DNA from: Spirosoma fluviale
GTDB lineage: Bacteria; Bacteroidota; Bacteroidia; Cytophagales; Spirosomataceae
Length of the DNA: 17,448 bases
Direction of reading: 5' to 3'
Assembly (NCBI GenBank): GCA_945860325.1
Contig: CAMARL010000018.1
Coordinates: forward strand, 1-17,448
Shown here: positions 1 to 7,837 of the stretch, in pieces
How the letters are laid out: each line of letters begins with the position of its first letter
Position numbering within the stretch: the stretch's first letter is position 1
Made by a program: the position numbers and the translations under genes
Notes under the pieces: generated by a model
The model's database searches: none
Told to the model about the DNA's origin: nothing
Seen by the model: the letters and a program-made list of their open reading frames with translations, nothing else

Positions 1-929
1 TTGAAATAATGAGGATTTAGATCCACTGAGCTATTAATTGGTAACTTCAGCGCAGTACCTTCTGGAAAAGAATAGTCTGAGTTTGGATCCGTGCCTCCTC
101 CTAAAAATATATGATTTGACATCTGAATAACCGTGCCTATATTGAGCGAATTATCTAGATTTCTCAAGTCCCTTATTTCATCCATATTGGGCAAAAGAAG
201 CTTTGATCTGAAATCATACACCACTAAATGATGGCTATTTGTTCTCGATTTGAGTTTGATCCGAGACACATAAACGGGCTCGGTATTGTTTAAAGGCTTA
301 CGAACAAAAATCTCCCGTTCAAAATTAGGTGGGACGATGAATCGATCCACTTTCAATTGAAATCCTGTCTTTCCCTCTTTTACGGGAGAATCCAAGGCTG
401 AAAAATCCGTAGGCTCAGTGAAACTCGGTGTGGTATCATCTAATAATTTGGCGTCTACCACCTCTCCTTTATCTGGAGCACCTGCTTCAATCCATTTTTG
501 CACGAAATCCAATTGGCCTTTACTCACGGCCTTTCCACCCAAAGGCATAGGAGCCCCATAATTAGCCGCCGCATGATGACTTAAATCCCAATTTAATTTA
601 TGAAATAATAGACTTTCGGCCGAGGAAAATTTCTTGACCCTTTGTAGTTTGTTTGCTACGGCAACTGAGTTTTTTGGGGTGGCCCCAATTAAATTTCCGT
701 AAGCCAGTCCTTTCGTTAACACTAAACCATGCTGAGCATAAGAAGCATCTTGAATAGATAAATGGCATCCAGAGGTAGCGCAACTAGGACTTAATAATTT
801 ATCCTGCAGTATGTCAAAGGAGTTAATGGTTGCGGTCTGAGAAATGGGACTTACGGGCACATCGACTGTAGATTTACTACAAGCAAATAAACTTACGGAC
901 AACAAAGTAACATATAAGGTATTTCTCAT
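1..929 (-). CDS. Lipoprotein with cytochrome-c-like domain and copper monooxygenase-like (PHM) region, 3' end missing
   Basis: The open frame runs from the ATG at 929 off the window edge (309 codons, no stop). A lipoprotein signal ends at LFAC with Cys17, so the product is probably membrane-anchored on the periplasmic or outer side. Residues 45-152 resemble the planctomycete-type cytochrome c domain: a heme-like CATSGCH (C50, C55, H56; CX4CH rather than CXXCH), an AYGNLIG segment, GAPMP with a candidate axial Met128, and a closing WIEAGAP. From about 190 the sequence resembles the copper type II ascorbate-dependent monooxygenase fold: NSHHLVVYDF with candidate copper ligands H233/H234, then a GGGTDPN...FPEGTALKLP stretch and NPHYF with H307 at the window edge. 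The start overlaps the upstream gene's stop (ATGA). Substrate and reaction are unknown. Domain calls come from motif memory, not a search; the missing C-terminal half would hold the second copper site. Confidence 0.78.
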   Translation of the reverse strand, partial: MRNTLYVTLLSVSLFACSKSTVDVPVSPISQTATINSFDILQDKLLSPSCATSGCHLSIQDASYAQHGLVLTKGLAYGNLIGATPKNSVAVANKLQRVKKFSSAESLLFHKLNWDLSHHAAANYGAPMPLGGKAVSKGQLDFVQKWIEAGAPDKGEVVDAKLLDDTTPSFTEPTDFSALDSPVKEGKTGFQLKVDRFIVPPNFEREIFVRKPLNNTEPVYVSRIKLKSRTNSHHLVVYDFRSKLLLPNMDEIRDLRNLDNSLNIGTVIQMSNHIFLGGGTDPNSDYSFPEGTALKLPINSSVDLNPHYF

Positions 930-1621
930 CTCAGTGAATATTGATCAAAAGACTCTCCAGGTATTATTTTTAAAACCTGAGTCAAAACTAATAAAACTAA
1001 TTTTCTTGAAGCAATCCAAACTGGTAATTTATTTAATGCGGCAAATTCCTCTAAGGTTATCGTAGGGGTATTACGTAAATATTCCATCAACCAGCGTTCT
1101 GAATCTCCATAGGAAAATTGGATCCCCTCTTGGTTTTCACGCCTTAAAATCTGCCTCATTTCCTTACTTGCCTGCACGGTTCTGTCTTTAATCCGAACAA
1201 AACACTGAGGTTGGGAATCGGTGCTTAGTTGAACAAAGTGCGGTTTATCCACACTTTCAAATACTTGATAAACTAAAACGGTCCGACCATTATCCAAAGA
1301 AATTGGGTAAGCGGTATATGAAAAAGCAGGAAAGCAATATTTTTCAATGGCACGCTCTAATAAATATTGTTCTTCTTCGGCAAACTTAAGGCCTTCGATT
1401 TGGCCTTCATCTGATACCCCTAAAAATAAATGACCTCCATCTGTATTGGCAAAGGCCACCAATTCCTTGATAATCTTCTCCGGAAACTTCACCTTCATCT
1501 TAAATTCAAGTCGCTGGCCTTCTCCATGACGAACTAAATTTTTTAGATTTTTCAAATCTAAAAAATCATTTTCATGCTCCCAATTTGTGGATTCCAATAA
1601 AATTTCTGATCCCGATCTCAT
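926..1621 (-). CDS. AlbA_2 (Schlafen-type) putative nucleic-acid-binding protein
   Basis: A 231-residue protein. Residues 30-155 match the AlbA_2 / Schlafen-like pattern: GEGQRLEFK (33-41), then AFANTDGGHLFLGVSDEG (56-73) with the typical asparagine and double glycine, and FVRIKDRTVQAS (141-152). The C-terminal 60 residues (WLMEYLRNTPTITLEEFAAL onward) look like a small winged-helix or helical tail. Such proteins are often annotated as ATP-binding or DNA-binding regulators, but their biochemical roles vary and none can be assigned here. It is cytoplasmic by absence of any signal or membrane segment. It is divergent from cysH and overlaps the downstream cytochrome/PHM lipoprotein gene by 4 nt, implying translational coupling. 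No exact TAnnTTTG box was found upstream; a shorter TAATTTG lies at 1657-1663 on this strand. Confidence 0.8.
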   Translation of the reverse strand: MRSGSEILLESTNWEHENDFLDLKNLKNLVRHGEGQRLEFKMKVKFPEKIIKELVAFANTDGGHLFLGVSDEGQIEGLKFAEEEQYLLERAIEKYCFPAFSYTAYPISLDNGRTVLVYQVFESVDKPHFVQLSTDSQPQCFVRIKDRTVQASKEMRQILRRENQEGIQFSYGDSERWLMEYLRNTPTITLEEFAALNKLPVWIASRKLVLLVLTQVLKIIPGESFDQYSLR

Positions 1622-1717
1622 AAACTATTAAACTCATTTCAATTTACAAAAGTTTTCAAATTAAGTGATTAAAGAAAAAATATTTTTGCTTAGTATAGTT
1701 ATTCAATAGACATTGTG

Positions 1718-1725
1718 TATTTTTG
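1718..1725 (+). promoter_or_regulatory. Putative -7 box (TATTTTTG) of cysHDN
   Basis: TATTTTTG fits the Bacteroidota -7 consensus TAnnTTTG and ends 15 nt before the cysH ATG, implying a very short leader. No TTTG or TTG sits at the usual 17-23 nt upstream, so the -33 part is weak or absent. A second copy of the same octamer is at 1681-1688. Confidence 0.45.
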
Positions 1726-1740
1726 TGAAAATTTAAAAAA

Positions 1741-2433
1741 ATGGAACTCGAATCCTTAGGAAATTCCCTTATGAATTTGCCATTAGAAGACCGATTAAGT
1801 CTTTTAGTGTCTAGCTATTCGAAAGATGTTATTGCATTTTCAAGCTCTTTTGGGCAAGAAGATCAAGCCATAACCCATGCGATTTCGACTCAAAAATTGC
1901 CCATAAAAATTTTTACGTTGGACACAGGAAGGCAATTCCAAGAAAGTTATGAGTTGATGGACCTGACGAAAAAAAAATATCAGTTCGACTTAATTACCTA
2001 TTTTCCCAATCTTGACAAAACTGAAAAATTGGTTCGAGAAAAGGGATTTAACTCTTTTTACTCGTCGGTTGAAAATAGAAAAGAGTGCTGCTTTATTCGT
2101 AAAATGGAGCCATTAGCAAGAGCTTTGGAGGGTGTCAATATTTGGATTACAGGATTGCGTGCCGAACAATCTGAAAATAGAGCCCATATGCCTATCGTTG
2201 AATGGGATGAGGCAAGAAATTTAATCAAGGTTAATCCAATTATCGATTGGAGTTTTGAAAAATTGAATGCCTACTTAGTTGAACATAAAATCCCACAAAA
2301 TCCTTTACATAAAAAAGGGTTTATTTCGATTGGTTGTGCCCCATGTACAAGAGCAATAGGACCAGATGAACACCCAAGAGCGGGACGCTGGTGGTGGGAA
2401 AATTCTCAAAAAGAGTGCGGATTACATGCCTAA
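1741..2433 (+). CDS. cysH: Assimilatory APS reductase (iron-sulfur CysH type)
   Basis: A 230-residue phosphoadenylyl/adenylyl-sulfate reductase that reduces activated sulfate to sulfite in the cytoplasm. It has the nucleotide loop SSSFGQED (34-41), LDTGRQF (60-66), the paired cysteines of RKECCFIRKMEPL (C116, C117), the second pair in SIGCAPCTR (C199, C202), and the C-terminal KECGLH with catalytic Cys226. The CC plus CXXC set is the known [4Fe-4S] ligand pattern that separates APS reductases (EC 1.8.4.10) from PAPS-specific E. coli CysH, so APS is the likely substrate. This fits the lack of an APS kinase beside it. It is first in the cysHDN operon, with cysD 10 nt downstream. The ATG is preceded by an A/T-rich leader without a Shine-Dalgarno, normal for this phylum. 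Confidence 0.95.
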   Translation: MELESLGNSLMNLPLEDRLSLLVSSYSKDVIAFSSSFGQEDQAITHAISTQKLPIKIFTLDTGRQFQESYELMDLTKKKYQFDLITYFPNLDKTEKLVREKGFNSFYSSVENRKECCFIRKMEPLARALEGVNIWITGLRAEQSENRAHMPIVEWDEARNLIKVNPIIDWSFEKLNAYLVEHKIPQNPLHKKGFISIGCAPCTRAIGPDEHPRAGRWWWENSQKECGLHA

Positions 2434-2443
2434 AATTTAAAAT

Positions 2444-3370
2444 ATGAGTACAAATATGTCAGCCATTCACGATAAAATAGGTCAATTTCCAAGAGAACTG
2501 GAGGATGAATCTATCTACATCATGCGCGAAGTGGCCGCTCAATTTGATCGTCCAGCGCTTTTGTTTTCGGGTGGAAAAGATTCGATTACCTTAGTCCGCT
2601 TAGCGCAGAAAGCTTTTTTCCCGGGAAAAATTCCTTTCCCCTTAGTTCATATTGACACAGGACATAATTTCCCTGAAACGATCGAATTTAGAGATTGGTT
2701 GGCCAAAGAAACGGGGGCCGAACTCATTGTTCGCTATGTCCAAGATTCCATAGACCAAGGAAAAGCCAAAGAAGAAAGTGGAAAATATGCCTCTAGAAAT
2801 GTTTTGCAAACGGTTACTTTACTTGATGCCATAGAAGAATTTAAATTTGACGCCTGCATCGGTGGGGCAAGACGTGACGAAGAAAAGGCTCGAGCAAAAG
2901 AGCGCATTTTTTCGGTTCGAGATGATTTTGGCCAATGGGATGCCAAGCGCCAAAGACCTGAATTATTTGATATGTTGAACGGTCGTATTTCAGTCGGCGA
3001 AAATGTGCGTGTTTTTCCGATTTCCAATTGGACAGAATTGGATGTTTGGAATTACATCAAAGAGGAAAAAATGGAAATCCCTAGCATCTATTTTGCACAC
3101 CAGCGACAAGTTATTCAACGCGATGGAATGCTTTGGGCTGATTCAGAACATTTGAATAAAGAAGTGGACGAAATTCCATTTGAGACTACGGTTCGTTTTA
3201 GAACGGTGGGTGACATGACTTGTACGGCAGCGGTTAGTTCAACTGCAGTAGACATCGATGTCATTATTGAAGAAATTTTATCAGCAGAAATTTCAGAAAG
3301 AGGAGCCCGAATCGATGATAAAAGATCGGAAGCGGCGATGGAGAAAAGAAAACAACAAGGTTATTTTTAA
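2444..3370 (+). CDS. cysD: Sulfate adenylyltransferase subunit 2
   Basis: A 308-residue catalytic subunit of ATP sulfurylase, which makes APS and pyrophosphate from ATP and sulfate. The PP-loop SGGKDS is at 42-47, followed by HIDTGHNFPET, GGARRDEEKARAKERIFS, and the conserved C-terminal TVGDMTCTAAVSSTA and KRKQQGYF ending. Length is that of E. coli CysD (about 302), so it is intact. It works as a heterodimer with CysN, encoded 7 nt downstream. Two ATGs are possible, at 2444 and 2456 (Met5); the first is used because it gives the normal short intergenic spacing, but the second cannot be excluded from sequence alone. Confidence 0.97.
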   Translation: MSTNMSAIHDKIGQFPRELEDESIYIMREVAAQFDRPALLFSGGKDSITLVRLAQKAFFPGKIPFPLVHIDTGHNFPETIEFRDWLAKETGAELIVRYVQDSIDQGKAKEESGKYASRNVLQTVTLLDAIEEFKFDACIGGARRDEEKARAKERIFSVRDDFGQWDAKRQRPELFDMLNGRISVGENVRVFPISNWTELDVWNYIKEEKMEIPSIYFAHQRQVIQRDGMLWADSEHLNKEVDEIPFETTVRFRTVGDMTCTAAVSSTAVDIDVIIEEILSAEISERGARIDDKRSEAAMEKRKQQGYF

Positions 3371-3377
3371 TTAAGAG

Positions 3378-4628
3378 ATGGATATTTTACGCATAGCAAC
3401 GGCAGGTTCGGTAGATGATGGAAAAAGCACGCTAATCGGCCGCTTGTTGTATGAGACAAATTCGATTACCAAAGATAAAATTGAAGCACTTGAAAGTGCC
3501 TCTAAAAGGAAGGGTTTGAATTTTTTAGACCTTTCATTGCTTACAGATGGCTTAATTGCCGAGAGAGAACAGGGTATTACGATCGACGTGGCACATATTT
3601 ATTTTTCTACGCCAACCAGAAAGTACATCATTGCAGATACACCAGGTCATATAGAATACACTAGAAATATGGTGACTGGAGCATCAAACGCAAAGGTTTC
3701 CTTGATTTTAGTGGATGCCCGACAAGGCATTGTGGAGCAGACCGCGAGGCATTTATCCATCGCTTCTTTACTGAGAATTCCGAAGGTGATCATATGTGTC
3801 AATAAGATGGATTTGGTTCAATATCAGGAATCAAAATTCAATGAGATTCAACATAAATTATCTGAGTTAGTTAGCAAAACGACCTTCCAAGGCCAGACCG
3901 TTTCGTATTTACCTATCTCTTCGTTGTTTGGTCAAAACATCACCAAGAAGGCAGTAGAAATGCCATGGTTCACCGGAAATACATTATTACAAGAATTAGA
4001 AACTTTTGAGTTTGCCGAAACGTTAGCTCATGCTCCGGCTCGTTTTCCTGTCCAATTTGTCGTTAGACCCATGACAGAAGCCTACCATGATTACAGAGGA
4101 TATGCAGGTAAAATAAGTTCGGGAACTTTTAAAGTTGGCGATGAAATTCGTGTTTTACCTACGGGACAAACGAGTACCATTGCCACGATTGAAAAATTTG
4201 AAAATTCGTTATATCAAGCCATCGCAGGGGAATCCATCGTCATGACCCTGTCGAATGATATTGATATTTCTAGAGGAAATTCCATTGTATTGGCCTCAGA
4301 AACTGAAGTACCTTCTTTAAAAGATTTCTCGGCGCATGTTTGTTGGCTCGACCACCAAGCCCTAAGCCCTGGAAAAACGTATCTTTTACAACATGGCATT
4401 CATGTCACCAAAGCAAAAATTACTCAAATAACGGAGCGACTTGATGTAAGCAAACAAACATCCGAGACTGAAGTTGGTCAATTAAATTTGAATGAAATCG
4501 GAAAGATTTCCTTACGAACAGCACAGGTCATTTCAGCTGACAAATACGCTGAAAATCCATCCAATGGGTCCTTCATCTTGATTGACGAATTTTCGAATTC
4601 GACCGTTGGCGTAGGCTTTGTCGATTAA
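3378..4628 (+). CDS. cysN: Sulfate adenylyltransferase subunit 1 (GTPase)
   Basis: A 416-residue EF-Tu-like GTPase whose GTP hydrolysis drives APS formation by CysD. It shows the P-loop GSVDDGKS (10-17), AEREQGITIDVAH (switch I region, 61-73), DTPGH (G3, 87-91) and NKMD (G4, 142-145), then the two beta-barrel domains. It ends without a C-terminal APS kinase, unlike the CysNC fusions of some bacteria. The start at 3378 is preceded by a purine-rich AAGAG. Last gene of the cysHDN operon; its stop directly abuts the stop of convergent crtZ, with no visible terminator between. Confidence 0.96.
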   Translation: MDILRIATAGSVDDGKSTLIGRLLYETNSITKDKIEALESASKRKGLNFLDLSLLTDGLIAEREQGITIDVAHIYFSTPTRKYIIADTPGHIEYTRNMVTGASNAKVSLILVDARQGIVEQTARHLSIASLLRIPKVIICVNKMDLVQYQESKFNEIQHKLSELVSKTTFQGQTVSYLPISSLFGQNITKKAVEMPWFTGNTLLQELETFEFAETLAHAPARFPVQFVVRPMTEAYHDYRGYAGKISSGTFKVGDEIRVLPTGQTSTIATIEKFENSLYQAIAGESIVMTLSNDIDISRGNSIVLASETEVPSLKDFSAHVCWLDHQALSPGKTYLLQHGIHVTKAKITQITERLDVSKQTSETEVGQLNLNEIGKISLRTAQVISADKYAENPSNGSFILIDEFSNSTVGVGFVD

Positions 4629-5069
4629 TTATTCGAATTTTTTGGGCGCATATAAAAACCCAAAAGCCTCAGCCCCTTCTTTCGTATGAACCTCATGATG
4701 TACGTAATGAGCCTTCATAATGCGCTTCATGTATTTACTGGTCGCCTTGTATTTTATTTTAATTCTGCGGTGTACGATGATATCGTGAAAAATAAAATAA
4801 AACAATCCATACGTTGCAATCCCTAAACCAATCCAAATCAGGGGCCAAAAAGGAGGAAATTCAGCTCCTATTATAATCGTCAAAGTCGATGTAATCCCAA
4901 AAACGACAGAAAAAAGGTCATTTTTTTCCAAAGGATTTTTGTGATGTACGTGATGTGATTCGTGCCAGCGCCACATAAATCCATGCATAATGTATTTATG
5001 TGTAAGCCATGCGAAGGCTTCCATGGACATAAAAGTGCCTAACCAAAGAAATAATGCTATAATTTTCAT
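4629..5069 (-). CDS. crtZ: CrtZ-type beta-carotene hydroxylase (fatty acid hydroxylase superfamily)
   Basis: A 146-residue integral membrane di-iron hydroxylase. Histidine clusters match carotenoid 3,3'-hydroxylases: HKYIMH (H24, H29), HESHHVHH (H36-H43), HDIIVH (H95, H100) and HYVHH (H121-H125). Hydrophobic segments lie at about 1-20, 52-68 and 75-96. In the CrtZ family the enzyme adds hydroxyls to the beta rings, giving zeaxanthin from beta-carotene; this implies a yellow-orange pigment, though the other crt genes are not in the window. The short length and spacing of clusters favour CrtZ over sterol-desaturase-like relatives. A TAATTTTG box lies 14 nt upstream of the ATG. The gene is divergent from valS and ends flush with cysN. 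Confidence 0.88.
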   Translation of the reverse strand: MKIIALFLWLGTFMSMEAFAWLTHKYIMHGFMWRWHESHHVHHKNPLEKNDLFSVVFGITSTLTIIIGAEFPPFWPLIWIGLGIATYGLFYFIFHDIIVHRRIKIKYKATSKYMKRIMKAHYVHHEVHTKEGAEAFGFLYAPKKFE

Positions 5070-5082
5070 TTCAATTCAAAAC

Positions 5083-5090
5083 CAAAATTA
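5083..5090 (-). promoter_or_regulatory. Putative -7 box (TAATTTTG) of crtZ
   Basis: Reading on the minus strand, TAATTTTG fits TAnnTTTG and ends 13 nt before the crtZ ATG. No -33 TTG at standard spacing was found, so this is a half-supported promoter. Confidence 0.4.
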
Positions 5091-5137
5091 CATGGAATTG
5101 TTTTAAAAATCCACCTCTTCCTTTGATTGAAAACAAT

Positions 5138-5145
5138 TATCTTTG
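5138..5145 (+). promoter_or_regulatory. Putative -7 box (TATCTTTG) of valS
   Basis: TATCTTTG fits TAnnTTTG exactly. It would place the transcript start near 5150-5153, about 60 nt before the valS ATG at 5213, and downstream of the in-frame TTG at 5123. The nearest upstream TTTG (5122-5125) is only 12 nt away, too close for a standard -33. Confidence 0.45.
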
Positions 5146-5158
5146 TAGGCTTGTTTGT

Positions 5159-5191
5159 GTTTGGGCTAATGGGTATTTGGGCAAGCCAAAC
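5159..5191 (+). other. Predicted hairpin in the valS 5' leader
   Basis: GTTTGG at 5159-5164 pairs with CCAAAC at 5186-5191, and CT at 5166-5167 can extend onto AG at 5184-5185 with one bulged G. An alternative stem pairs GGCTTG (5148-5153) with CAAGCC (5182-5187). The two share the 3' arm, so they are mutually exclusive. Found by eye; no folding energy was computed. Confidence 0.35.
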
Positions 5192-5212
5192 GCCTGCAAA
5201 TTAATTTTCTTT

Positions 5213-7837
5213 ATGATTGACAAAAAATATGCTCCTCAAGAAATAGAGCAAAAATGGTATACTTATTGGCTCGAAAATAAATTATTTTCTTCTAAACCTC
5301 ATCCAGAAAAAGAGGCGTATACCATTGTGATTCCACCGCCTAATGTAACTGGGGTTTTGCATATGGGTCATATGCTTAACAATACTATCCAAGACGTATT
5401 GATCAGAAAAGCGCGAATGGAAGGCAAAGAGGCTTGTTGGGTTCCCGGAACTGACCACGCTTCCATTGCTACAGAGGCTAAGGTGGTTGCTATGCTGAAG
5501 GAAAAAGGCATTGAAAAAAAGGATATTTCTAGGGAAGAATTTTTGGCACATGCCTTTGAGTGGAAAGAAAAATATGGCGGTATTATTTTAGACCAATTGA
5601 AAAAAATTGGCGCTTCGTGCGACTGGGATAGAACACGATTCACGATGGAGCCATCCCTTTACCAAGCGGTGATTGATACCTTTGTTCGACTTTATAACAA
5701 GGGTTTGATTTATAGAGGGGTCCGAATGGTCAATTGGGATCCGGCTGGAAAAACGGCTGTTTCGGACGAAGAGGTAATACATAAAGATGTCCAAGCAAAA
5801 TTATATCACATTCAATATCCATTTGTGGATGGATCAGGGCATTTAACGATTGCAACCACTAGGCCTGAAACCATTATGGCCGATGCGGCCATTTGCGTGA
5901 ACCCCTTAGATGAACGTTATATCAAGTATCATGGAAAGAAAGTTTTTATCCCCTTAATTAATCGAGAAATAAGCATCATTGCGGATGAATATGTGAGTTT
6001 AGATTTTGGTACCGGTTGTTTAAAAGTTACACCTGCACATGATTTAAATGATTATGAGTTAGGGATCAAACATAAATTACCTGTGATTGACTTACTCAAT
6101 GACGATGGTACATTAAACGAAAAAGCCGTTTTATTTGTAGGATTAGATCGATTCGAAGCTCGCAAAAGAATCGTCAAGCAATTGACAGAGGAAGGATTTT
6201 TGGTTAAAACAGATGAATATAAATCGACCGTTGGAACCTCAGAAAGAACTGGCGCGGTGATCGAACCCAAACTGTCCTTGCAGTGGTTTTTGAAAATGGA
6301 GGATTTGGCCAAACCGGCTTTGGAGCATGTCATGAATGATGACATACAATTACATCCGGCGAAATTCAAAAATACCTACCGATCTTGGATGGAAAATGTA
6401 CACGATTGGTGTATATCAAGGCAGTTGTGGTGGGGCCAACAAATTCCTGCCTTTTACATGGAGGACGGAACATTGATCGTCGCCAAAGATAAAAAAGAAG
6501 CTTTACGAATTGCACGCGATAAATATCAGTTATATGCTTTAGTGGAAGATGATTTAACACAAGATCCAGACGTGTTGGATACTTGGTTTTCGTCTTGGCT
6601 ATGGCCAATCTCCGTTTTTGACGGAATTGAAAATCCTGATAAGGAAGAGATTAACTATTACTATCCCACCAATGATTTAGTTACAGGCCCCGATATCCTA
6701 TTTTTCTGGGTGGCGAGAATGATCATGGCGGGCTATGAATGGAGGGGCGAATTACCCTTTAAAAATGTGTATTTAACTGGAATTGTTCGGGACAAACAAG
6801 GGCGAAAAATGTCTAAATCGTTAGGTAATTCCCCAGATCCATTAGAATTAATTGAACGATTTGGTGCTGATGGCGTACGGTCCGGACTTTTATTTTCAGC
6901 ACCTGCAGGAAATGATTTGTTGTTTGACGAAAAACTTTGTGAACAAGGCCGTAATTTTTCCAACAAGATTTGGAATGCATTCCGACTTTTAAAAGGCTTA
7001 GATGTGATAGAAGGAAAATCCTTGCCTGAGCATTTACTAGCGACGGAATGGTTGGAAACCCGAATTTCTTTAACAATCGAAGAAGTTCAAGATCATTTCA
7101 GCAAATTCAGAATTTCAGATGCACTTTTAAGTATTTATAATTTGGTGTGGGATGATTTTTGTGGCAAGTATCTGGAGATCATTAAGCCGGCATATCAGAC
7201 CCCAATACATGCTGATACATTAAGGGATGCTTTTCAAATTTTTGACCAATTAATGAGACTGCTTCATCCGTATATGCCATTTATTACGGAGGAAATATGG
7301 CAGGCCATCGATGAGCGCGAAGCTAACTCAAGTATCTGTAAAGCACCATTCCCAAAATCGACAAAAATTAACGCTGCATTAATCCAGCAATTTGATACGC
7401 TTTTTGAGGTGGTCACTAAAATCAGGGAGATTAGAAATTCAAAGCAATTATCTCCAAAATTAGCCTTATCACTGGAAATAAAAACAGGTGATCACTCATC
7501 CTATGACCATTTAAAAGCGATTCTTTCCAAATTGGCCAACTTAGAATCCATTGTGTATGTAGAACAAGCGAATCCAGAAGCACAAACTTTTGTAGTCCAC
7601 TCAGATCAATTTTTTGTCCCCTTACAAAAAGAGGAAAATCAAGATGAATTAAAGGAAGAATCTGAAAAGGAATTAGTGTATTTGGAAGGGTTTAAAAAGT
7701 CGGTCGAAGCGAAACTGGCCAACGAAAAGTTTGTTCAAAATGCAAAACCTGATTTGGTGGAACGTGAAAAACAGAAATTATCTGATACTGAAAATAAAAT
7801 AAAATCGCTGAGGGAGATTTTAGCTAGATTTAATTAA
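5213..7837 (+). CDS. valS: Valine--tRNA ligase
   Basis: An 874-residue class I synthetase that charges tRNA-Val in the cytoplasm. It carries the HIGH-type motif HMGH (50-53) in PPPNVTGVLHMGH, the CP1 editing insert in the middle, VLDTWFSSWLWP, the KMSKS loop GRKMSKSLGNSPDPLE (KMSKS 532-536), an anticodon-binding helical domain, and a C-terminal lysine/glutamate-rich coiled-coil arm. All are normal for bacterial ValS. The frame stays open upstream to a TTG at 5123, but those 30 extra codons look non-coding and cross the putative promoter, so the first ATG (5213) is chosen. It overlaps gldB by one base (TAATG), starting a cluster with gldB, an ABC exporter and a Fur-family gene. Confidence 0.97.
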   Translation: MIDKKYAPQEIEQKWYTYWLENKLFSSKPHPEKEAYTIVIPPPNVTGVLHMGHMLNNTIQDVLIRKARMEGKEACWVPGTDHASIATEAKVVAMLKEKGIEKKDISREEFLAHAFEWKEKYGGIILDQLKKIGASCDWDRTRFTMEPSLYQAVIDTFVRLYNKGLIYRGVRMVNWDPAGKTAVSDEEVIHKDVQAKLYHIQYPFVDGSGHLTIATTRPETIMADAAICVNPLDERYIKYHGKKVFIPLINREISIIADEYVSLDFGTGCLKVTPAHDLNDYELGIKHKLPVIDLLNDDGTLNEKAVLFVGLDRFEARKRIVKQLTEEGFLVKTDEYKSTVGTSERTGAVIEPKLSLQWFLKMEDLAKPALEHVMNDDIQLHPAKFKNTYRSWMENVHDWCISRQLWWGQQIPAFYMEDGTLIVAKDKKEALRIARDKYQLYALVEDDLTQDPDVLDTWFSSWLWPISVFDGIENPDKEEINYYYPTNDLVTGPDILFFWVARMIMAGYEWRGELPFKNVYLTGIVRDKQGRKMSKSLGNSPDPLELIERFGADGVRSGLLFSAPAGNDLLFDEKLCEQGRNFSNKIWNAFRLLKGLDVIEGKSLPEHLLATEWLETRISLTIEEVQDHFSKFRISDALLSIYNLVWDDFCGKYLEIIKPAYQTPIHADTLRDAFQIFDQLMRLLHPYMPFITEEIWQAIDEREANSSICKAPFPKSTKINAALIQQFDTLFEVVTKIREIRNSKQLSPKLALSLEIKTGDHSSYDHLKAILSKLANLESIVYVEQANPEAQTFVVHSDQFFVPLQKEENQDELKEESEKELVYLEGFKKSVEAKLANEKFVQNAKPDLVEREKQKLSDTENKIKSLREILARFN

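Noticed and set aside
844..1065. Plus-strand 73-codon open frame
   Set aside because: Antisense to the AlbA_2 and lipoprotein genes, no start signal or domain.
1622..1740. SAM or other sulfur riboswitch before cysH
   Set aside because: The region is A/T rich with no stable stems, and the putative promoter leaves a leader of roughly ten bases, too short for a riboswitch.
2734..3027. Minus-strand open frame inside cysD
   Set aside because: Shadow of a strongly conserved gene.
3378..4628. CysNC fusion
   Set aside because: The protein ends after the EF-Tu-like barrels at 416 residues; no second P-loop or APS kinase domain follows.
5070..5212. T-box or other known riboswitch before valS
   Set aside because: No T-box core sequence, specifier loop or terminator/antiterminator pair is visible; only short local stems.
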